Shown here: positions 27,909-38,400 of the stretch, piece by piece
Layout of the letters: each line of letters begins with the position of its first letter
Numbering within the stretch: the stretch's first letter is position 1
Origin: Ciona intestinalis
Taxonomy: Eukaryota; Chordata; Ascidiacea; Phlebobranchia; Cionidae
Assembly: GCF_000224145.3 (NCBI RefSeq)
Contig: NC_020177.2
Span: 4,844,156-4,908,155, forward strand
Direction of reading: 5' to 3'
DNA length: 64,000 nucleotides
The notes under the pieces: model-generated
The model's input: only the letters and a program-made list of their open reading frames with translations
What the model was told of the DNA's origin: nothing
Databases searched by the model: none
Program-made: the position numbers and the translations under genes

Positions 27909-29117
27909 ATGGAAAATAAAAACTGTTTTTTGGAGATTGATTTCGACAGACTGCCCTGTCAGACAAACATATATGGCGTTACGAAAATTGCTCCAACCGC
28001 TACAAACCCATCTAGTAAATTGCTTGTAGCTTTGGCGAACGGAAAGATATATATGTGTGATCATCAAGAACACTCGAGTAATATCCAGAAAGGTAGCAAA
28101 GAGGTTCCGTTCACTTACATACCACCAAAGTGTCATGTTATATCTATTGACAGCTTTAACTGCGGTGCAAGGGGTTTAATCATTGGGGTGACATTCGCTG
28201 AAGAATCAGGCGAAAATTTCCTCAACATTTATTGCAACTATGGCGACAACGTACCAGAATTTCATGAAAGAGATTTGGAAAACTTGGCTTACACTTTTAA
28301 GAGCTTTGCGTTAACTTTTACCCCGTTTCAACTGACACACCGGAAAGTGAAACGTTGTAATGATGATTCATCACGATCGGTATTTATTTTACTTGGTGAC
28401 GATAAATTTCATGTTTATTCGCAAATAAGCGATGATGTCGAATTCATAGAGGACGAAATAAAAGACTATTTTGTCGAGCTTGTAGTTTGTGAGAGCGTAC
28501 CAACGTATTTGGAGATTTATGCTGTTGACCAAACTACAAGAGTCACTGCTGTTGGTTACGCTAACGGGAAAATTTGTTTGTTTTTGGTTGATTGTACCAC
28601 CAATACTATTATAAAGTCATGGAAAATCCAACATTCAAGTATTATCTCACAGTTAGTGTTGTATCCTGATAATAGAAATCAAAAAGATGAATATGCCAAC
28701 TTTATGTTGGTGGTTGCAAGCACAAGGGAAGAAGCAGTCGTGTATTCTGATGTATTAAACCTGGGGTTTGAAAAACCTGTTATACTGCGCTCTAGTGGTG
28801 ATGGAGATTGCGTCACTTGTTGTGCAGTTGGGCGTGACAATTGTGACGGAACAATAGAGATTGTTATTGGAACTTATGATCAAAGAATCCTTCTTTATAA
28901 AAACTTTTCCACCCCAATTGTTGAACCATCATGGGTAAAACATTTTGCTCACCCAGTGTTGAAGACTGAGCTTTGTGACATCACAGGCGATTACATCACA
29001 GAACTTATTGTTTTCACAACAAAAGGAATTCATATTCTTCAAAGAAACTTGCATAATGTGTTGAATGTTTATAAAAATGTTTTAAAAAACGAGATAATTG
29101 ATGCTAAAAAAGACTAA
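27909..29117 (+). CDS. KPTN: Kaptin, KICSTOR complex subunit (intronless, complete)
   Basis: One uninterrupted frame of 402 residues; vertebrate kaptin is about 436. Diagnostic stretches are VPFTYIPPKCHVISIDSFN, FLNIYCNYGD, TFTPFQLTHRKV, KDEYANFMLVVAS, EEAVVYSDVLNLGFE, IEIVIGTYDQRILLYKN and ITELIVFTTKGIHILQRNL. These correspond to the beta-propeller-like body of kaptin. In vertebrates KPTN works with ITFG2, SZT2 and C12orf66 to tether GATOR1 to lysosomes and restrain mTORC1, and it was first described as an actin-associated protein. The ATG at 27909 is used; codons before it are open but lack an ATG. The absence of introns is notable, because vertebrate kaptin genes have many. It ends 126 bases from the SETD4 stop on the other strand. 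Confidence 0.95.
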   Translation: MENKNCFLEIDFDRLPCQTNIYGVTKIAPTATNPSSKLLVALANGKIYMCDHQEHSSNIQKGSKEVPFTYIPPKCHVISIDSFNCGARGLIIGVTFAEESGENFLNIYCNYGDNVPEFHERDLENLAYTFKSFALTFTPFQLTHRKVKRCNDDSSRSVFILLGDDKFHVYSQISDDVEFIEDEIKDYFVELVVCESVPTYLEIYAVDQTTRVTAVGYANGKICLFLVDCTTNTIIKSWKIQHSSIISQLVLYPDNRNQKDEYANFMLVVASTREEAVVYSDVLNLGFEKPVILRSSGDGDCVTCCAVGRDNCDGTIEIVIGTYDQRILLYKNFSTPIVEPSWVKHFAHPVLKTELCDITGDYITELIVFTTKGIHILQRNLHNVLNVYKNVLKNEIIDAKKD

Positions 29118-29243
29118 AATAGCATAAATTTCAGTAAGGGTGAGGTCCTCATAGCATGGGACCTGGGATTTAGACCGGAGTTCTACCATTAGCCCAACAC
29201 CCAGGGTGCTATAACATAAAATTCAAGATTAAACGATCAAACC

Positions 29244-32200
29244 TTATTTTTCATCGCAATCATTAAAACAAACATTTATTATTTTCTTTGTTGATATTTC
29301 TTGAAGCGATGTTTCTAATATTTCCAAATGTATCTGCCATAATTTTAATACAAGTTCAATGTGTGAAGTGTTGTTCATGCTTCTACATTGTTTCATTCTT
29401 TCTTGGGTTGCTTTAGTGAGCTCAGCGCAAAGGTTTTGGAGAATTTGAGTCGCTGTGGTCTGTGAAAAAAATATGTTTAAACACGTAAGAATAAATAGAA
29501 ATGAAGTCCAATGCATAAAAAGCAAAATATTTAAAAAATTGTTACAAAATAATTGAAAGCTGGCACGAATTGTACGAAACAGAACATCCATGTTATACCA
29601 ACTGTTTTTGCCCCACATAAGCATCAGTTACATTTATGTAGTTTAAGTTTGGCATCTTAAATGCTTACCAATGAATTCACTGCATTTGGAAACTCATTCA
29701 TTGAAATACTTTTCTGCATTAACTGCAGACATATCTTTGATATTTGGTTGTTGTTCATATTACAAGTCATAACGGCCAATACAACACATTGTATCAATGT
29801 CCATGACGGTCCATGTATTGTGAATGCAAGGCCTTTGTCTAAATCATATTTCTTCAATTGATTTAATAAGGAATTGCTGGGACAAATAGCTGTCTTTACT
29901 GAATATCTAAAGAAGATTTGTTTATGAGGCATCACATATGCTTGTTGTGATGAAACAAACAAGAATGGGTGTACACTGCATTAACATGAAAACAATGGTT
30001 TCTGTAAAAATGAACATCTTGTGGTCCTTATATTACACAAAATATTACACATTCTAGTTTAAGGAGAAAACTTGATATAGATAAAGACATAATGTAACTT
30101 CTAAATGTATTAGTTTTACATACTTTATAAAAGACAGAACATGGCCCACATCAAGTGCCACAACATCATGTTTGTTTGGTGTCTTACACACGAACCCATA
30201 TTCGACTAACAAAGTTGAATTACTGAGAGCCCCGTAACTTATAAATACCTGTAAAAGATTTAAAAGTTATCTTTTCATTACCATTAAGTTACATACGTGG
30301 TAACTTGTGAGCAAGCACGGGGTGTATGAAACAGAACACCCATGTTATAACGAATGTCATTGCCCTGCATAGTAGTGATAACCAAGTTACATTAAATTAC
30401 ATTAAATCAAGTTACATTATATCAAGCAATAAAATAACTTATTTTAACTCACTTGTGCAAATCGCTTAAATTTGCAATGTGTTCTTAACTCAAAGCATTT
30501 GTTTGTGTTGTTGAACTCAGCTTTTGTGTTCACTTCGTTAGAGTGGTTAAGTAAGTCTAAATATGGAACCAAGAAATATTTATCTGCTGCTGAGGATTGG
30601 TAGCAACATTTCATTATTGTTGGATCATCATGGGTGGAATAAACGCACCTGTGATGTAATAATGATAAAATTATTTAAGGAATGATGCCATTTATGCCAA
30701 CAACATAACTGAAACTATTATGGGGGAGTGTGGGCCTTAGGAAGATTTTTTCAACCCAGCAGTCCCTTATAGGTTGTCCAAATTGTCAGTCATACACAAA
30801 AATAATCACCCACAAGTAACATATACATGGTAACTCATAAGCGGACACGAGGTGTATGAAACAGAACACCCATAACGACTGTCATTGTCCCACACCCACA
30901 CAGTTACGTATGTGGTTACTCCTAAACATGCAGAAAGTGTATGAAACAAAACACCTGTGTTATAACAACTGTCTTTGCCCCGCCACATAAATAAGTTACA
31001 TTCATTTATCTTACAATACAAACCCTCACCTAGTATTCACACAACACCATGCCCATCTGTATTCAATCCAGGATATTTCTTCATGATAATTTAAATCACT
31101 TCCCAATTTTAACTTTTTTATCATTTCATTTAATTCTTTAAACTGTTGTTTTACACAATCTATTGTTTTGTTCACACAAATCTGCAGCTGTTTGGGCAGG
31201 GTGTGTATTTCTTCCATCTCCCAGTAAAGGGGGTGTGTAAAAGTTTGTGGTAAAACCTTAACATAGTAGCCCCAAGTTGAGCTTGGTTTATTCTTGCCCA
31301 ATTTACGTTTTTCTTCGATTAGAAAAATACAGAGAATTTGGATACCTGATAATTTTAAACCTGAAATAGAGAGAATAATCATATATTATTATTAAAGTAG
31401 GAATTACTAAATAATATACAGGCCATTACAATGGGTATTATTACAACATTAAATTTATCTGTTTAAATACGATAGCGAGGATCAAATTAATTAAAACAAC
31501 GGTGCAGAAAAATTGCAAAAAACGACAGTTGTATACAAATATAGTGGAGCGTTTTAAAGATTACTATTCATTATGAATTATATAAACTTACCATCATGCA
31601 TTGAATGATAAACAGATGAAATACTTTGTGCAAACTTTGAAAGATTGAATGCAGAATTAACACCAACCATTGCAGCTTGTGGTATGGATAAAATGACATC
31701 ACCTACGACAGATGGTTTACATTAAAAGATAACAAATATATTTTCATTCTATGTGGGTGGATCCCGCAGCACGGAATGCCATGGGTCCTAGGATTTAGCT
31801 CAAGATTGGCACAATATCCCAAACAAATATATTTACTTGAATAGTCATTTTGTACTTTTTTATTTAAAAAATTTTTCTTTTAAATCTGAATAACTTGGTT
31901 ATACATTTAATTTATTCAATACACAAAGTACAGCTTAAAGTGTTGGCCACATAACAATCTGGTTATTTTTATCCAGGTAAACAACCTCACTTGACCTATA
32001 TCACCATTACAAGCAAGGAGAGTTATGTCAGTTAAGTTAAAAACTTGTTTATACATATAGGAGCAAGTATATCCCAGATGGTATTTCAACATTGTAGGAT
32101 TTAGCAATCCTAAAAAAGTTCGAACACCTGTTTTTAAACAACTGAAATTGCCCACCATAAAACAATAAGCGAGTTACATTAATTTACTTACCTTCACAAA

Positions 32201-32686
32201 TTCTTGTTTTAGCCATCATCCCTCTACCAGTATCTTTAAACACAAATGGAGCCAACGATTTATTTTTGAATCCGAATTCCCTTTTCATTGATTTCAACAA
32301 ATCATAATATATTTCTTGAGCAACAAAATCTGTGATGTAACAAGTGTTATTGTGACATCATTCAGTGTAGTAGTGGTCAAAAACAAAACTAACGTTTACA
32401 ACAAACCAAAATTTATAAGATAACTAGGCACGATTCTGCTGGTGGTGTTACCACCCATAAAGCAATGTCTGAAACCCTAATGAGGTCTTGCAGGTGGCAG
32501 ACAAAATGTTGGGACAAAGTTTTAACCTTAAAACGCAATTTTCAATGATCTCCAACAGAATTTGAATATTGTATAACTAATGTAATGCAACAACAGCAAA
32601 GTAAATCTTCCTAACTTACTTTTAGGGTTTTGTGTCTTTTTACGCGTCCGTTGTCTTGCTGTTCTTCCTTTACCATTGGTAGGCAT
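29244..32686 (-). CDS. SETD4: SET domain-containing protein 4 (complete)
   Basis: Eight exons in phase: 32620-32686, 32192-32329, 31592-31702, 31030-31360, 30453-30648, 30124-30248, 29669-29906, 29244-29459, giving 473 residues (human about 440). It belongs to the SETD3/SETD4/Rubisco-LSMT-type lysine methyltransferases with a split SET domain. Seen here: a basic N-terminus (GKGRTARQRTRKK), FKDTGRGMMAKTRICEGDVILSIP at the SET start, SWIEYRWAWCCVNTR, the AdoMet-site motif NHS at residues 250-252 within VPYLDLLNHSNEV, the catalytic-type Tyr in VFISYGALSNSTLLVEYGF (Y286), then the helical C-terminal domain with TIHGPSWTLIQCVVL. SETD4 is favoured over SETD3 and SETD6 by WAWCCVNTR and the GPSW segment. 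The ATG at 32686 is the first in frame. Confidence 0.93.
29552..29645 (+). mobile_element. SINE tail fragment in a SETD4 intron
   Basis: Carries gtacgaaacagaacatccatgttatacc followed by a purine-rich tail and gttacattta, the 3' part of the SINE that is complete at 62721-63010. Confidence 0.7.
30291..30400 (+). mobile_element. SINE tail fragment in a SETD4 intron
   Basis: Shows gttacatacgtggtaacttg, tgtatgaaacagaacaccc and aacgaatgtcattgccctgc in the expected order. Confidence 0.75.
30756..31010 (+). mobile_element. SINE with the tail module present twice
   Basis: After the shared body (gttgtccaaattgtcagtcatacac) there are two successive tail modules, each with gttac..gtggta/tggtta and tgtatgaaacaraacacc. 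They end in aataagttacattcattta. The doubling suggests internal duplication or nested insertion. Confidence 0.7.
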
Positions 32687-32997
32687 ATGTGTTGTGTTCA
32701 ATATGTTTAATGTAGTATCACACACTGGTACCTAACCATGTACCATACTTTATGTTATTGTGGGTGATTTCTTAATCAGACCCTTTATTTCACACAATAC
32801 AAAACTTTGTTTAAATATGTTTATTTAACGTTTGAATTATTTCTGTACAAACAAAACTCTAGTGATAATTTGGCAAACACAGTATTTTCCACATTAAGTA
32901 AATGAAACTGGTGATATTATTATTCGTACAGTTTCAATAATTTAACATTGAAAGCCTTGAAAAGACGAATGGAACTTTTAATAGATTGAAAGTTAGA
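32687..32997. other. Short spacer between SETD4 start and SDHC stop
   Basis: Holds the SDHC 3' UTR, with AATAAA on the minus strand at 32820-32825 about 170 bases past the stop, and presumably the SETD4 5' UTR and promoter. Nothing else is seen. Confidence 0.6.
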
Positions 32998-33528
32998 TTA
33001 TTGCATTAACAATGTAAATAACGCAGAAAGGACAAGGCTACTCAATAGAACAGCCCAGCCAGTTGTATATACACTGTTCAATGACAAGCCTGATGCATTG
33101 TCCCACATTAAATGTCGAACTCCATTGCAAATGTGGAATGTCAGGGGCCATGCGAGGCACATTTTAATGTCAAATAAAACAAGAGAGCCCAGCATGGATC
33201 CATGAAGGTAGTTTGCTGTTTGCAACGCACATTCTGCTGCCCCTGGAATGACTGTAGCCGCAGCAAAAGCACAAGTTGCACCTGCTAACATCATTCCTGT
33301 AGCTCTGTGGGTGATTGACAGCATGGACGTCAACTGTGGTTTGTAGATTGTAAGATGGGGCGACATGGGTCGGTTTGTTTCCTTGTTTTTCGCCCAAAAC
33401 TCGTCCATCTGCTGCTGTGCTGAACCAGTTGACTTTAATGCAGAATTATAGATTTGGGAACATGCAGGGTTCATTGGGTTGCAAACCCCGAACGATTTGC
33501 GCAAAGCAACTCTTGTGATTATTGACAT
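32998..33528 (-). CDS. SDHC: Succinate dehydrogenase cytochrome b560 subunit (intronless, complete)
   Basis: SDHC anchors complex II in the inner mitochondrial membrane and shares the haem b and quinone site with SDHD. The frame encodes 176 residues (human 169). Seen: an Arg/Ser-rich targeting N-terminus, RPMSPHLTIYKPQLTSMLSI, then HRATG with the quinone-site type Ser71 and Arg75, three hydrophobic membrane segments (about 76-97, 109-133, 154-175), and the signature FHICNGVRHLMWD. His132 of that signature aligns with the haem axial His of human SDHC (His127). The whole protein sits in one exon, whereas vertebrate SDHC has several introns. A possible acceptor (gattgttttag) lies about 15 bases before the ATG on the minus strand. 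Confidence 0.96.
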   Translation of the reverse strand: MSIITRVALRKSFGVCNPMNPACSQIYNSALKSTGSAQQQMDEFWAKNKETNRPMSPHLTIYKPQLTSMLSITHRATGMMLAGATCAFAAATVIPGAAECALQTANYLHGSMLGSLVLFDIKMCLAWPLTFHICNGVRHLMWDNASGLSLNSVYTTGWAVLLSSLVLSALFTLLMQ

Positions 33529-35420
33529 TTTAGAGTAGCAGAGTCTAAAACAATCTATATATAACTAAAATGTAAATGTCTGGTGCTACATAAGAATAAC
33601 AATAAAACACAATGTGTATAATGTATTTATCTCTTTGAAAAAACATAGAGAATATCAAATTACTAAAAATACGAAAAAAATAAATTGACAGTGTTAACCC
33701 TTAAAAAAAACTCATTAATTGACTGATCTAAATCATCACGTTGGATTTTACACCATTAGTACTGATTCTTTATTAATTACATTTATTCTTTGCGTAAACA
33801 GCCTCTGTTTCGTAATACAAAACGTTTTAACATTGACCTACTGCATTTACTTTATTTACATTGTTAATTAATTGCCGAAACGTCTGGCAGAAATAATGTC
33901 GACTTCACTTTTTGCACAAACATAGACAAAGTATACAAATACCGCAATAATTCGATCTACGTCTAACCGCATCAGCTTCTTGGCAAACGACATTCGTAAT
34001 GCGTATAACATTAACATAAAACCATTTTTATATAATAATAAACCGATTATACTTCTAAAACCCCAAACTTAGGAACACTACACATTTGTATGACACTATT
34101 TCTAAGTGAGTCTTATGATTTGACCTCTACCAGAGTTTATATACGGACTTTGACCTGTACAAATCTACGGCTACATAAGGCTACCAGAATTGACCGTGAC
34201 ATTCGTCCAAGTACACGCAAATTGAGTCGCTCTATATCATGTTTGCTATGTCATATCGTATACATTAATCAAAGGGGATTTTCTTCTAGGGAATAAATAC
34301 GTCGGAACATGAAGGACCACACATAAACCCCCCATGTATTATTTATATCACGGGCCAGACGAGACCGGAAGTTGAACCAACGCCTACGCAAAATATTATT
34401 TTTCGGCTTCCATTACCCGACCGTGAGAACAAGTATCTTGCCAAACATATATGCCGACGGTTGTTTTCGCCGTACGACAGATTTCGGCGAGATACCGTCA
34501 ATTTGCGGCATGCTTGATCAAGATTACGGCCTGCAGGAAACGTTTAAAACTACTTTGATACCACTTTGAGGTGTGAGGAATAGGAATGCGTGGGCGAAAT
34601 CTTGTTTCGAAACTATTATTTCTTATAAGATTTGAGAAAAGCGGATGAAGGGAAAATTTAGACTTTCCAAATTAAAAGCAAGATTTTGAATGATTTTATT
34701 AATAGCTATACATCGAAGTTGCAATGACAAGCTTATTTACGTAAGACATAACCTATTGCAACCAGCACCAGACTGACGTTAACTACACGTCCTGTAGATT
34801 GAATGCGTCCTAAGAAACAGTTCTTACGTAATATGTATACAACACCATTCAAACACGCGTCTAAGGAAATTCCATTTCCATTTTCGGAACTTATAGTTTA
34901 TTCAATTGAAGTTCTAATCTACGCAACGTAACGTGTATTCGATATTGAATCAAAACGTTTCACTATTTTTCAGCCACGACACCAGCACTTGTGCACGAGG
35001 TATTTTTACCTGGACGCAAAAGAAAAAGGACTAAGGATATATAAAAGAAGGCGCGCGGTGGTTCAAGCTTGCTGCAGTCGGGAGTTGCAAAATAGTTTGC
35101 GGCAAAACGGCGTTGGTCCATTTAATATATAGATGAACAGTTTAGTTTGAGTCGCAAGCAGTAATAGTTGGAAAGCCGTACTATGCGACACGAGATATAA
35201 CGCCGAAGTATATTAATGTAAACTTTATAATGGTGTATAAGAAATGACCGCATATAGTAGCTACTTCTCAATGTGAAGAGAAGTTTAATATTGGTTTGTA
35301 AGTTTTTGTACACGAATACATTTTATATCAGAAGTGCACTTGTTTTGATCTCGGAGCAAAATGTTACTTTCCTCAGATGAAGTAGCAAATATAATATTGC
35401 CCGTGTAGTATTTGACAATT
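33529..35420. other. Interval between divergent SDHC and complement gene starts
   Basis: No convincing gene. The stretch 33.9-35.1 kb is richer in CG dinucleotides than its surroundings, consistent with promoter DNA for SDHC and the complement gene. Frames at 34090-34296 and 34372-34569 have no recognisable product. Confidence 0.5.
35038..35047 (+). promoter_or_regulatory. TATA box candidate for the complement-like gene
   Basis: The sequence tatataaaag is followed by a GC-rich patch (ggcgcgcggtgg) where initiation would be expected about 30 bases on. The ATG used is 375 bases further, with short upstream ATGs between, so a 5' UTR intron or a later start site is possible. Confidence 0.4.
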
Positions 35421-35485
35421 ATGTTGCAAGTACGCGCGTTCTTTACCGCTGTAGTGATCGCATCATTACACCGGAGTGCTAATGG
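35421..35485 (+). other. Signal peptide exon of the complement-like gene
   Basis: Encodes MLQVRAFFTAVVIASLHRSANG: a positive N-terminus, a hydrophobic core and a small-residue cleavage region near Ala-Asn. It is phase 2 and joins the exon at 36866 to give G-LDFVFNLPGK. Secretion is expected for this family. Confidence 0.8.
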
Positions 35486-38400
35486 GTAAGTTACTATTTA
35501 TACTGATAACTGTAAGCAGTCGGTCTGCGGTTTAAATGGTTGCGTTCAATTCAATACAAAGGATTAAGTTACCTATGTTTAATAAAACATGTTCTGTTGG
35601 CTGTATAATCGTTCACATTTTACAACATGAATACGTGTAACATGTTTTATTCTTGCAACAGCAGTCATTATAACATGTGTGTTCTGTTTCATACACGCAC
35701 GCTGACAAATTAACAATATACAGTTACACAGACGCATGTGTATTGCTATATAATTTATAAGTTGCTACAATATACAATGGCAATGCGTATAGGCGGCATG
35801 GATTTACTTAGTTATTAGAATACCATATAGTGCGAGAACGTCTTATATATTATTTCCATACATTCCATTGAAATTATCGATTTAATTAAATTTGAAACCA
35901 TGATATATATGCGCTTGATGGGAAAGTAGAATCCAAGGAGAATTCAATTAATTTAACCGGATCTAAGCTTTAATGCATTAACCCTCCATATACGCCCGCT
36001 TAGGCTTGTAGCACACTAAATGTTCAGACCAAAATGATGTAAGATAAAAGACGAAGCGTAAAATATGCCATAGCATTGCTTAATTAACGTGAAATTTACC
36101 GTAATTTGTAATCAATTATTTATTATAAAGTACTGTTGGGCAAGATGAATTTCGTTAGCACATAATATCCCATATTTGTTTTAAACAATAAAAAAATGAT
36201 GTTTTAATTAAAGTCGTAAAGATGCGAATTTAGTTTGCTACATATGCCGATAAAGAGAATAAAACCATCTTAACATAACCAACGCACATGATACCATACC
36301 CAAACTCAGACATATAAGAAACCTATTGAACCGTAATGCTTCGTATCAATAGCTGGATGGGCTTAATTAATATCCACAATATCAATCGAAGAGTGTCGTT
36401 CAAAAGCAACCCCAGGGACTACAACCTATGCATTGATTCCCCACTAATCTATATCTAACAGAGACCCGTGGTTTCGCTATAATGACGTCACATGCCTATG
36501 TCAGCGGTTTTTGGTTACAAACATAAGTTTGCCGCCGGTGTTGTTTCCGCTTGTCAGGTTAAGTTTCTCCCAAACCAGAACCAACAAGTTTATGCTTACG
36601 TTTGTCATACTAAGAGTAACAAATGTTACAAGAAAATAACCCCCAAAATATAAATAAATGTATTTAACTAATTTAGCCCGGCATGGCGGGGCCCAAACCA
36701 CGTATATGTAACGTTTTGAGTGATTGTTATTTTATTAAATCATGTACACAATTTTTTAAAAGTATGCAGACAATTCACAATTGCATTTGCCACTCGACTT
36801 AAAAGTAGGAATAACTATTAAATAGTCCCTTTTAATTGCTACAGCCAATTAATTTCGCTTTGCAGATTGGATTTCGTGTTTAATCTGCCTGGGAAACTTT
36901 TCTACAACACCCAGCATGAGATAATGTTAACAAACGTACAAGCCACGGTAGGCGAGCGTCTCACTGTCACTATACAAGCACAAACAGGAAGCAGGGAGAC
37001 CCTGTATTCAAACCAGGCAAGTTTCAATCTTATTTATAAATCGGAGACAGAATTGTCGATTTCTGCCATTTATCTCGGATGAGACCTGGGATTAATTTCG
37101 AGAATAATAAAGTTTTTGATTTAAAATAATAAACGTTAACGACTGCCGTTTTGTTAATTTATTCTTTTCCTTCGCTGTTTTGATGACTTTGATCTTAGCT
37201 GTCGTATTTGAAGACGAAATAAATAGCATTTATGCGGTATAGAAATATACAGAAATCGATTTGATGAATAAAATTACCAGCCTGTTGGTTTATTATTTGA
37301 TACTTTTCAAAGTTTTGTATTATTAACTGTCCTTGCATTCCACTGGATTTTATTCGCAATCGAAATGGGGAATAACGGCCCTCTCCTCCCGTGGCGGGGC
37401 AACGGCTGTCGTCGTCATGATACGGGTGTTCTGTTTCATACACCCCATGCCAGCTTACGAATTACCACGTATGTAACTTTGTGGGTGACTGTGCCGTCAT
37501 GCGTCGTTGGCAATTTGAACAATATTTTAAATGCTTTCCTGACTAAACCGATTTATTATAACAGACATTACTGGTGGCCCAGCGACCTACAGAGACATAC
37601 AGCCTTCCCATTAGACTGACACATTCACTAACCGGGTGCAGCCCTCAGTCAAACGGTGCAACTACCAGCAACGTGTTATGTGAAGCTACATTTGTGGTCT
37701 CTGTTACGACATCTAGCGGACAGAGTTGGTCGCGAAGTCAGAGCGTTATGATCCTTAAAACTAAGGCGCATATCTTCATACAAACTGACAGACCAGTGTA
37801 TTTGCCCGGGGAGAAAGGTAACAATTTATTACACCAAGCGTTTGAATTTGATTTTGTCTCAAGCAATTAAACAGAAATTGGCGTAACCACTAAATTTGCC
37901 CATATGCTGAAACTCAAAGCTAACATAATAGGTTGGGGGAAGATGAACCACCCTTTCAATTCTCTTTTTTCGGTCACATTTTGTAGTAAACAAAGAATAT
38001 CCACAGAATTATATCACCGTACCCTCACAAATCAATATAAGTTAACGCCTTTATTCAATGCAATGCATGTGCAAGATATTACCATTAATACGCTTTTATA
38101 TGGTTGGTGTATATATTAGGTAATAAACATATACTAAACTTTTGAACCTTTCAGTTTACGTCCGGTTTGCACCCGTTGACGAACTCCTTCGACCACTTGG
38201 TATCCCAATGGTCATGTCAATCAAGGTAATGCGTTATACACATCGTATATACCTATATACATATTCTATATATGCGCAATACCTAGTTACACCTTTAGAA
38301 TTGTGCTCTCCGTAAATGGCGATCAGTGTTGCTCCGAGTGACCGGATGTACGTCACAAACAAGATTGTTTGGTCATAGGTTAAAACCTTTGCTGTATTTG

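Noticed and set aside
33110..33180. Apparent loss of the haem-ligand His in SDHC
   Set aside because: The first alignment used the wrong His. The axial ligand corresponds to the His of FHICNGVRH, which is present at residue 132.
34090..34569. Two frames in the CpG-richer DNA before the complement gene
   Set aside because: No recognisable domains and no splice context; the stretch is better explained as promoter DNA.
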